This document shows, one piece after another, positions 1 through 5,975 of a stretch of 11,181 bases of DNA. The DNA comes from an archaeon (GTDB taxonomy: Archaea > Methanobacteriota > Methanobacteria > Methanobacteriales > Methanobacteriaceae). The translations under genes were made by a program, and so were the position numbers. The first letter of the stretch is position 1. Each line of letters starts with the position of its first letter. Below the pieces are notes generated by a model. It was not told the DNA's origin, searched no databases, and worked only from the letters and a program-made list of their open reading frames with translations. Where the stretch lies: positions 1 to 11,181 of the forward strand of contig JAKSUF010000028.1 of the NCBI GenBank assembly GCA_024409145.1, in the 5' to 3' direction.

Positions 1-11
1 ATAATAAACAA

Positions 12-46
12 TTTTTTTATAACTATTTTACAAACTTTTTTTATAA
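12..46. repeat. Direct repeat TTTTTTTATAA, 24-base period
   Basis: Two identical 11-base copies lie at 12-22 and 36-46. On the minus strand they read TTATAAAAAAA, which resembles an archaeal TATA box. They could be tandem promoter elements for a gene off the left edge, but in DNA this AT-rich the match may be chance. Confidence 0.4.
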
Positions 47-310
47 AAATAATTTACTCAATTCAAAATTTCCAGAAATAATGACATATAATAACTACAG
101 GTCCCATTAATCTGTAAATCCAATAACAAAAGAGTTGAAAATATAATAATATTAAATAAACTAGATAGATATGCTCACTTAGATTAACATATTTTAGAAA
201 AGACATGAATTAAAATAATTATTCGATTAATTAAATGATAAAATTAATTTAAAAAAGTAAAAACAAGAATAGATAAAATTAATTAAAATAACACCAAAAT
301 AGAATTAAGA

Positions 311-360
311 TTAAAAGAAATAAAAATAAAAAAATAAATAAAAAATAAAGAAAAAATAAT
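311..360 (-). terminator. U-tract 3' end of the protease gene
   Basis: Starting about 20 bases after the protease stop codon, the minus strand carries a run of T-tracts, several of 5 to 7 Ts, with no stable hairpin. Archaeal RNA polymerase stops at such U-tracts without needing a stem-loop. The position and composition fit intrinsic termination; the exact 3' end cannot be read from sequence. Confidence 0.5.
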
Positions 361-379
361 TTAATATTAATTCAATTTA

Positions 380-1528
380 CTAAGCAAAAAATCCATAAAT
401 TAAACTAAAAATTATTATTATAGCAACTAATGCAGTTAAAAATGTTGAAATATATTTTAAAGTAGTATCTGAAACAATATAAGACATTAAATTCTCAAAT
501 ATATATCCTCCATCTAATGGTTTCATAGGAAGTAAATTAAAACTACCAACTGCAAAATTAAGGAAATAAATCCACATAAATAACTGAGGAAGTTGAATCA
601 AAATCCAAAGAAGCGGAGAGTAAATTTGATTATCAAAATATTGGTTTAAAGAATAGTGAGACTGAGATTGAATACCAATATAACCTAAAGATTGATTATT
701 TGGATTAACTGATCCTTTAAGACTAAAATTACCTTGATTAGTTCCAATATTTATAATACTATTAGGTTTTAAAGTTGAAACTGCATTTACATAAGAATCA
801 GAATTATTTATTTCATAATCATTAATTGATTGGATAATCATCCCTTCTTTAAGATAACCATCAGCAGGACTATCAGAAACAACACGATTAATTTCTATAC
901 CCCCTTCATTAAAAACTGCAGGAACAATTATTGAAGAACAGACGATCATTAAAACCATAGCAATAGCTGCAAGAGAAAAATTTGCTATAGATCCTGCAGC
1001 ATAAACACGAAGTTTAGAAGGTCTTGAACATTCATTCATCTCAGATTCATCAGGTTCAACAAAAGCCCCTGGCAGTATTATAAATAAAAGAAGCCCAATT
1101 GACTTAATATTAATGTTTTCAACTCTTGCAAGAATACCATGAGAAAATTCATGAACAATCAACACTGTTGCAAGTGCTACAAAACCATAGAAAAATGGAA
1201 TAAAAATTGGAGAACCTGGAACCTCTACACCCGGAATAATCAAACTAACAGCAGGACTATCCATAATCATATTTAAAGAATAGATTAAAGATACCAACAT
1301 AAAAGCCATACAAATAACTGAAACAGCAATCCCCACATTCATATACATTTTCCAAAAACGAGGTGCCAAATTAGCGATTTTATTAATAAAACCACGAAGC
1401 CTCTTAGTCTTCCACATAATTACTGGAAAATTAACTTCAATTCCAAACCTTTCTATAGAATTTTTAAATATAAAAGCAATAAGCCATATGACAATAAAAG
1501 CTATTGCATAATACCAGATTCCATCCAT
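380..1528 (-). CDS. Site-2-protease-family (M50) membrane zinc metalloprotease
   Basis: This 382-residue multi-pass membrane protein has the marks of an intramembrane zinc protease of the S2P/M50 family, which cleaves substrates inside the membrane. The zinc-binding HEFSHG lies at residues 126-131 in a hydrophobic segment. The third metal ligand is probably D339 in PLDGG near the C-terminus, again in a membrane segment after NLLP. A PDZ-like domain of about residues 205-285 lies between the two catalytic halves, as in archaeal and RseP-type members. Hydrophobic segments are visible near 5-21, 65-85, 108-126, 143-155, 178-205, 303-335 and 358-380. The start has a weak purine-rich leader (AAGAGTG). 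It follows the PH-domain gene after 252 bases and has its own TATA-like box and a double palindrome upstream. The substrate is unknown. The family call is firm; any role in envelope stress is inference. Confidence 0.9.
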   Translation of the reverse strand: MDGIWYYAIAFIVIWLIAFIFKNSIERFGIEVNFPVIMWKTKRLRGFINKIANLAPRFWKMYMNVGIAVSVICMAFMLVSLIYSLNMIMDSPAVSLIIPGVEVPGSPIFIPFFYGFVALATVLIVHEFSHGILARVENINIKSIGLLLFIILPGAFVEPDESEMNECSRPSKLRVYAAGSIANFSLAAIAMVLMIVCSSIIVPAVFNEGGIEINRVVSDSPADGYLKEGMIIQSINDYEINNSDSYVNAVSTLKPNSIINIGTNQGNFSLKGSVNPNNQSLGYIGIQSQSHYSLNQYFDNQIYSPLLWILIQLPQLFMWIYFLNFAVGSFNLLPMKPLDGGYIFENLMSYIVSDTTLKYISTFLTALVAIIIIFSLIYGFFA

Positions 1529-1570
1529 AATAACACTCTTAAGTATTAATATATCATAGTAATTTATTAA

Positions 1571-1591
1571 AAAACGTTTTAAAAACGTTTT
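1571..1591. promoter_or_regulatory. Tandem AAAACGTTTT palindromes upstream of the protease gene
   Basis: Two copies of the perfect 10-base palindrome AAAACGTTTT lie at 1571-1580 and 1582-1591, separated by one A, so their centres are 11 bases apart, about one helical turn. They lie 43-63 bases upstream of the protease ATG and downstream of the TATA-like box at 1634-1642. A dimeric repressor binding two adjacent sites on one DNA face would fit. The regulator is unknown. Confidence 0.45.
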
Positions 1592-1633
1592 AAAAGAGTT
1601 ACTAAAGATAATAAGTTTTGATAAAAATATTTT

Positions 1634-1642
1634 GTATATACT
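1634..1642 (-). promoter_or_regulatory. TATA-like box for the protease gene
   Basis: The minus strand reads AGTATATAC here. With the usual archaeal spacing of about 25 bases, transcription would start near 1612, giving a leader of about 85 bases that contains the double palindrome. Another candidate, TTTATATAC at 1681-1689, would give a longer leader, so the choice is uncertain. Confidence 0.3.
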
Positions 1643-1692
1643 AATAATTATACTTTACAAACAAAAAAATTAACTAAACAGTATATAAAAGA

Positions 1693-1773
1693 TTAAAAAA
1701 ATAAAAAAAGAAAAAGATTAACCACCTCTTAAATAAAAAAAACTAAAAAAAGAAAAAATTAAAAAGAAAAATT
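1693..1773 (-). terminator. U-tract cluster after the PH-domain gene
   Basis: Just after the stop codon at 1781 the minus strand has repeated T-runs of 5 to 8 bases over about 80 bases, with no long stem-loop. This is a typical archaeal U-tract termination zone and suggests the PH-domain and protease genes are separate transcripts. A Shine-Dalgarno-like GAGGTGG within it (about 1722-1728) is not followed by a usable ATG. Confidence 0.55.
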
Positions 1774-1780
1774 ATTAAAC

Positions 1781-2191
1781 TTAATCAGAACATAAATAAT
1801 GTGCTTTGACAAGAAGAACAATTTGTTTTGCTTCATCAGCCTGAGAGGATGGTACTTTAAATGAAATAGGAACATCCATAGATCCACCATTAGTTAGGAT
1901 AATAGGATTATGGTCAACACCAATTTTAATATCTACATCTAAATCCATTGTTCCTGCAGATTCATAAGAAATTGTTTTAATTGCTTTTTTTGGGAAAAAC
2001 TTTACTTCAACTTTTTTACCAGTAAGTCCTTGAACATCAATAGTGTAAATACCCAAATTAGTCAAAACAATTGAATCTCTCAAAAATTGGAAAGATTGAA
2101 TAACTTCCTCATTTTCAAATAAATAATCTTCAACAACATCTAAATCGGCTCCAACTTCTGCATGACCTGCTAATTTTTGTAAAAATGCCAT
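1781..2191 (-). CDS. Bacterial PH-domain protein (bPH_1, YvbH-like)
   Basis: This 136-residue soluble protein has the pattern of the small bacterial pleckstrin-homology family (formerly DUF1696, Bacillus YvbH type). It starts with a short hydrophobic helix (MAFLQKLAG), then a helix around ENEEV (27-31). The strand region FLRDSIVLTN (37-46) follows, then the family signature DVQGLTGKKVE (53-62... ending near 62), ESAGTMDLD (77-85) and the strand DIKIGV. A helix rich in A, E and K closes it (about 115-132). It has no signal peptide or membrane span. The start chosen is the ATG at 2191, seven bases from a strong GGAGGT; an in-frame ATG seven codons upstream would run through that site. These domains are built like PH folds and often form rings, but no ligand or reaction is established. 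Its link to the neighbouring membrane protease is only positional. Confidence 0.88.
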   Translation of the reverse strand: MAFLQKLAGHAEVGADLDVVEDYLFENEEVIQSFQFLRDSIVLTNLGIYTIDVQGLTGKKVEVKFFPKKAIKTISYESAGTMDLDVDIKIGVDHNPIILTNGGSMDVPISFKVPSSQADEAKQIVLLVKAHYLCSD

Positions 2192-2197
2192 AAAAAA

Positions 2198-2203
2198 ACC
2201 TCC
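2198..2203 (-). promoter_or_regulatory. Shine-Dalgarno GGAGGT deciding the PH-domain start
   Basis: A full GGAGGT lies six bases before the ATG at 2191. The longer in-frame start at 2212 would place this site inside the coding sequence, so 2191 is preferred. Confidence 0.8.
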
Positions 2204-2255
2204 ATAATTCAAAATATATAATAAAATTCTGAATATTTAATAATAATTTATGTAT

Positions 2256-2274
2256 TTTATATATTTATATATTT
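2256..2274 (-). promoter_or_regulatory. TATA-like element for the PH-domain gene
   Basis: The minus strand reads two overlapping AAATATATAA-like blocks here. A start near 2232-2240 would give a leader of roughly 45 bases. A split inverted repeat, TCTGAAT (2228-2234) and ATTCAGA (2280-2286), flanks the element. In DNA this AT-rich, TATA calls are weak evidence. Confidence 0.35.
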
Positions 2275-2291
2275 GTATAATTCAGATTCAT

Positions 2292-2307
2292 TATATTTTA
2301 AAATATA
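2292..2307. repeat. 16-base perfect palindrome after moeA
   Basis: TATATTTTAAAATATA is a perfect palindrome 17 bases past the moeA-family stop codon. It contains only A and T, so a stem in RNA would be weak and chance occurrence is plausible. It may help end the moeA transcript, which lacks a long U-tract of its own, or act as a promoter element for the next gene. Confidence 0.3.
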
Positions 2308-2323
2308 TAAATTAACCTAATAA

Positions 2324-3538
2324 TCATATAATTGGCCAAACCATATCTCTAAAAAACATAATATCTACAGATTCACCCTCATGAATACCTTTATGATTTT
2401 CATCAAGTAAAATATAGCTATTTGCTTTAACCATTGAACGAATAACTCCAGAACCCCTTTTTAAAACCTGAATACTATCTTCATCACAATAAGCTTTAAT
2501 AATATCCACTCTACCTAAACGAGATTTTATTTGAGTATTAGATCTCCTTTTGACACTAATATTTTTATAATTAATTCCTTGCATATTAAAAATATAAGGT
2601 CTTGCAAAGAAGTCAAATTGAACCATTGCAGCAGCTGGTTGACCAGATAACATAAATATCTGAGTCTCATTAATTATACCTGCACCTGCAAGTTTTCCTG
2701 GCCTAATATTTACTCCATGAAATAATACTTCACCCAATTCTTGAACAACATCAACAATTAAATCTCCTTTACTAATAGCAGTTCCACCAGTTGTAATGAT
2801 AAGATCATATTCTTTAGATGCTTTTTCAATAGCTAATTTAATCTCATCAAAATCATCACAAGCATGTTCAATATCACAAATAGCTCCCGCACTTCTTACC
2901 ATACCTGATATAACAAATTGATTAGAATTGATAATCTTAGCATTACCTAATTCTTTAGAAGGTTCTACTAATTCATTACCTGTAATTATAAGTTTAACAC
3001 GAGGCTTATTAAAAACTTCTATCTTATTATAACCTGCAGAAGCAATTAAACTCATTTCTTGAGGTCTTATTAAAGTATTAGCTTCTAATATTAAATCACC
3101 ACATGCAATATCTTCAGCTTTAGGCGCAATATTTTTATTAGGTTCAATAGATGAATAAACTTTAACATAATCATCTATTTCTTCTGTAAACTCTTTCATT
3201 AAAACAGCATTAGCACCTTTAGGAATTGGTGCACCAGTAGCTATCACAATAGCTTCACCATGATTAATAGTTTTATCAGAAAAGTCCCCTGCTCCAATCC
3301 TATCAATTATCTTTAACTTAATATCATTAGATTGATCATAAGTATCCTCAGCAATTACTGCATAACCATCACGTGTAGATTTATCAAAAGGAGGAATATT
3401 ATGATAAGAAATAATAGGTTTTGCTAACACTCTACCTTGAGCATCCTTAAGAAAAATAGTTTCTGTATTTAAAACCTTTTGATTTTGATTAACTTTATAC
3501 AAAGCATCATTTAATGAAATTAATTCTGAGAGAAACAT
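2324..3538 (-). CDS. moeA: MoeA-family molybdopterin molybdenumtransferase
   Basis: MoeA inserts molybdate (or tungstate) into adenylylated molybdopterin, the last step in making the Mo/W cofactor. In methanogens this cofactor serves formylmethanofuran dehydrogenase and formate dehydrogenase. The 404 residues match the usual MoeA length and order: STRDGYA (54-60) and TGAPIPKGA (101-109) of the N-terminal domains, ITGNEL (185-190), then the MoCF/MogA-like core with TTGGTAISKGD (249-259) and RPGKLAGAG (279-287). LSGQPAAA follows (297-304) where bacterial MoeA has LPGNPVSA. A C-terminal beta domain occupies about 328-404, with no extra PBP-like sensor domain. The start has GAGGAT just upstream. 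A 9-base inverted repeat lies in the leader and purL precedes it by 108 bases. No other cofactor genes are in the window. Methanogens often have two MoeA paralogues, possibly split between Mo and W, which this sequence cannot resolve. Confidence 0.92.
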   Translation of the reverse strand: MFLSELISLNDALYKVNQNQKVLNTETIFLKDAQGRVLAKPIISYHNIPPFDKSTRDGYAVIAEDTYDQSNDIKLKIIDRIGAGDFSDKTINHGEAIVIATGAPIPKGANAVLMKEFTEEIDDYVKVYSSIEPNKNIAPKAEDIACGDLILEANTLIRPQEMSLIASAGYNKIEVFNKPRVKLIITGNELVEPSKELGNAKIINSNQFVISGMVRSAGAICDIEHACDDFDEIKLAIEKASKEYDLIITTGGTAISKGDLIVDVVQELGEVLFHGVNIRPGKLAGAGIINETQIFMLSGQPAAAMVQFDFFARPYIFNMQGINYKNISVKRRSNTQIKSRLGRVDIIKAYCDEDSIQVLKRGSGVIRSMVKANSYILLDENHKGIHEGESVDIMFFRDMVWPII

Positions 3539-3564
3539 GATATCCTCATGAAAAAATAAGTTTT

Positions 3565-3583
3565 AGGTGATTTAAAATCACCT
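3565..3583 (-). promoter_or_regulatory. 9-base inverted repeat in the moeA leader
   Basis: AGGTGATTT and AAATCACCT form perfect arms around a single A, 27-45 bases upstream of the moeA ATG. With the TATA-like box at 3612-3620 the transcript would start near 3590, placing the repeat in the early leader. On the minus strand a T-run (about 3551-3556) follows, so it could be an operator, a leader hairpin or part of a purL 3' end. One arm resembles a Shine-Dalgarno sequence and the other the 3' end of 16S rRNA. Confidence 0.5.
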
Positions 3584-3611
3584 TAAAAATAAATTAGTTT
3601 ATACTATCCAA

Positions 3612-3620
3612 CTTATATAA
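3612..3620 (-). promoter_or_regulatory. TATA-like box for moeA
   Basis: TTATATAAG on the minus strand is a good archaeal TATA match. It predicts a start near 3590 and a leader of about 52 bases. This suggests moeA has its own promoter rather than depending only on purL. Confidence 0.4.
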
Positions 3621-3622
3621 TA

Positions 3623-3639
3623 AGCTATAAACTATAGCT
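3623..3639 (-). terminator. Small hairpin after purL
   Basis: AGCTATA and TATAGCT pair perfectly around a 3-base loop, 7 bases after the purL stop codon. The position suggests a 3'-end hairpin, but no strong U-tract follows directly, so it may only stabilise the 3' end. Confidence 0.35.
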
Positions 3640-3646
3640 AAACTAT

Positions 3647-5857
3647 TTAAGCCATATATTGTTCGATTACACCATGGTATGCTTCATCTAAATCTTTAAC
3701 AGCCAAATCAACAATAGTATCATCACCATTTAAGATTTTTAATGAATTTCCTTTGACTTCACCAATAACTGCACAATCTACATCAATATTAGCTAAAATA
3801 TCATCAACAACATCAGATTTAACTGTTATAATGTAACGAGCATGAGACTCAGAGAATAATAAATTATTATCAGAAATCTCTCCATCTGAAGGAACTTTAG
3901 ATAAATCAATTTCACAACCTAAATTAGATTTCATAGCCATTTCAGATAATGCAATAGCTATTCCACCTGCAGAACAATCATGAGTTGCAGTAATATTAAG
4001 TTCTTCTTTACCATCAATGAATTTAGTATAATCTCCATCTTTTTCAATTAAATCTAAAATAGTATTAGCATTAGCTAATTCATCATCAATTCTGATTTTA
4101 GGAGCTTCACCTTGTTCAAGGTCATGGATAGTTCTATGATATTCTGAACCATTTACTTCATCATAAGTTTTTCCTATGATTAAAATTTTATCTCCTTCTT
4201 GTTTAAATGGAAGAGTTCTAATACTTGAAAGCTTTTCAACACCAATAACTCCAACAGCAGGAGTAGGGTTAATTTTAATACCTTCAGTTTCATTATAAAA
4301 ACTTACATTTCCACTAATAACTGGAGATTCAAATTTCTCAGCAATATCAGACATTCCTTTAATACATTCTCTAAATTGCCAGAGAATTTCAGGAGTTTCA
4401 GGATTACCAAAGTTTAAACAATCAACAACAGCATAAGGTTTAGCACCCATTGAAACTACATTACGAATAGCTTCTGCTACACTTCCTGCTCCTCCATCAT
4501 ATGGAGACAATTTAGTATGAATTGTATTAGAATCAGAAGTAAGTGCAATAGCTGTTTCATCATCAATTTTTAAAACTGCAGCATCATCACCAGGTTTAAT
4601 TACAGTTCTAACTTGAACTTCATGATCATATTGTTTGTAAACCCAACTTTTACTTGCAATATTTGGAGAAGATAATAATGAAATAATATTTTCAGAAATA
4701 TCCCCATCTTCAACTTCTACGAGAGTTTCATCTTTAATAGGAGCTCTCATTTCTCTATCAAGAGAAGGTGGATCTGCTAATAAAATAGTTGGTAAATCAC
4801 AAAGAATAGACTCATCTTCATCTGCTTCAAAGTCTTTAACAACCATGTTATTTCCATCTACAACTTCTCCAATAACTGCTGCAGGAATTTCATGTTTATC
4901 ACAAATAGCTACAGCTTCATCAACATATTTAGGATTAATAACAAAAATCATACGTTCTTGTGATTCAGAAAGCATAATTTCATATGGAGTCATACCAGTT
5001 TCACGAAGAGGAATAGCCCTAAGATCCACAATTGCACCATTTTCAGAAGAATCAACAAGTTCAGAAATACAACAAGTTAATCCTCCACCACCTAAATCTT
5101 TAACACCTGAAACATCAATTTTTTCAAGAATTTCAAGTGAAGCTTCAAGAACTCTTTTTTTAGTAAATGGATCTGCTACTTGAACTGCTGGCCTATCTTC
5201 TGTTTCAGAGTCAGAAGTAAGTTCTTCAGATGCAAAAGTTACACCATGAATACCATCTCTTCCAGTAGTTCCACCCATAAGTAAAAATACATCTCCAACA
5301 TTTGGAGCAATACCTCTTACAATATCATCTTTTTTAACAAGACCTGCACACATAACATTAACAAGAGGATTTGTTCTAAAAGACTCATCAAATTCAATTT
5401 CCCCAGCAACAGTAGGAACCCCTACTCTATTACCATAGTCAGAAATTCCTTCAACTACATGTTCAAATAAGTATTTTGATTTTTGATCTTCAAGAGGTCC
5501 AAAACGAAGACTATCTAAAAGAGCTATTGGCATTGCACCCATAGAAATAATATCTCTTAAAATACCTCCAATCCCAGTTCCTGCTCCACCATAAGGTTCA
5601 ATAGCAGAAGGGTGGTTGTGACTTTCCATACCTACAGCAAGTGCATATTCATCAGTAATAGATACAAGCCCCGCATCATCTCCAGGACCTAAGATAATAT
5701 TTTCCCCTTCAGTTGGAAATAATCCTAAAATAGGTCTACTACTTTTATATGAACAGTGCTCAGAGAACATTACATCTAACATTCCTTCTTCGAGCTCATT
5801 CATTTTTCTTCCAAGAATGCCCTCAATATATTCTACTTCAGAATTTTCTAAAGTCAT
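3647..5857 (-). CDS. purL: Phosphoribosylformylglycinamidine synthase, PurL subunit
   Basis: PurL is the synthetase subunit of FGAM synthase. It uses ATP and ammonia to turn formylglycinamide ribonucleotide into the amidine in de novo purine synthesis. At 736 residues it is the small PurL of archaea and Gram-positive bacteria, which works with separate PurQ (glutaminase) and PurS. Motifs include SEHCSYKSS (32-40), GPGDDAG (57-63) and ESHNHPSAIEPYGGAGTGIG (78-97). The usual tandem arrangement follows: a PurM-like N domain and C domain with DLGGGGLT, then a second pair with SPYDGGAGSV, GNVSFYNET and THDCSAGGIAIAL. The length and motif set look intact. The start has AGGTG five bases upstream. 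The gene follows ileS after 118 bases; purS and purQ are not in the window, so the complex must be assembled from other loci. A strong inverted repeat precedes the gene. Confidence 0.97.
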   Translation of the reverse strand: MTLENSEVEYIEGILGRKMNELEEGMLDVMFSEHCSYKSSRPILGLFPTEGENIILGPGDDAGLVSITDEYALAVGMESHNHPSAIEPYGGAGTGIGGILRDIISMGAMPIALLDSLRFGPLEDQKSKYLFEHVVEGISDYGNRVGVPTVAGEIEFDESFRTNPLVNVMCAGLVKKDDIVRGIAPNVGDVFLLMGGTTGRDGIHGVTFASEELTSDSETEDRPAVQVADPFTKKRVLEASLEILEKIDVSGVKDLGGGGLTCCISELVDSSENGAIVDLRAIPLRETGMTPYEIMLSESQERMIFVINPKYVDEAVAICDKHEIPAAVIGEVVDGNNMVVKDFEADEDESILCDLPTILLADPPSLDREMRAPIKDETLVEVEDGDISENIISLLSSPNIASKSWVYKQYDHEVQVRTVIKPGDDAAVLKIDDETAIALTSDSNTIHTKLSPYDGGAGSVAEAIRNVVSMGAKPYAVVDCLNFGNPETPEILWQFRECIKGMSDIAEKFESPVISGNVSFYNETEGIKINPTPAVGVIGVEKLSSIRTLPFKQEGDKILIIGKTYDEVNGSEYHRTIHDLEQGEAPKIRIDDELANANTILDLIEKDGDYTKFIDGKEELNITATHDCSAGGIAIALSEMAMKSNLGCEIDLSKVPSDGEISDNNLLFSESHARYIITVKSDVVDDILANIDVDCAVIGEVKGNSLKILNGDDTIVDLAVKDLDEAYHGVIEQYMA

Positions 5858-5894
5858 TTTAACACCTAAGTTATAATTTAAATAATAAATATTA

Positions 5895-5925
5895 AAGAAT
5901 TAAAAACCTAATGGTTTTAATTCTT
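5895..5925 (-). promoter_or_regulatory. 13-base-pair inverted repeat between ileS and purL
   Basis: AAGAATTAAAAACC and GGTTTTAATTCTT pair over 13 positions with one bulged A and a TAAT loop. The repeat lies 38 bases upstream of the purL ATG and 50 bases after the ileS stop. It is the longest hairpin in the window. It could end the ileS transcript or control purL. No T-run directly follows on the minus strand, so a pure terminator role is not certain. No clear TATA box for purL was found. Confidence 0.5.
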
Positions 5926-5975
5926 AGTTAAATTTTAATAATAATTACTTCTTAAAAGTTTAATACTCCAAAACA

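Larger units (their letters stand above)
1..379. other. AT-rich gene-free left end
   Basis: No convincing gene lies in these 379 bases. They follow the 3' end of the membrane protease gene, which is read leftward. The part next to that gene is A-rich on the plus strand, so U-rich in the transcript. The middle, about 60-180, is slightly less AT-biased. It contains only one short minus-strand frame (63-206, 47 codons, hydrophobic) with no ribosome binding site. The far left has two identical TTTTTTTATAA blocks. I saw no tRNA, rRNA or clear snoRNA C/D box pair. The region may include the promoter of a minus-strand gene beyond the left edge. Confidence 0.6.

Noticed and set aside
63..206. 47-codon hydrophobic minus-strand reading frame in the gene-free left end (begins MSFLKYVNLS)
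   Set aside because: It has no ribosome binding site or clear promoter, and hydrophobic frames are expected by chance on a T-rich strand. Conservation in relatives would be needed to revive it.
1722..1728. Strong Shine-Dalgarno-like GAGGTGG after the PH-domain gene
   Set aside because: No ATG or convincing open frame follows within a usable distance; it sits inside a U-tract termination zone.
4845..5183. Plus-strand open frame opposite purL
   Set aside because: It lies wholly inside a well-conserved purL gene on the other strand, has a serine-rich shadow composition and no family resemblance.
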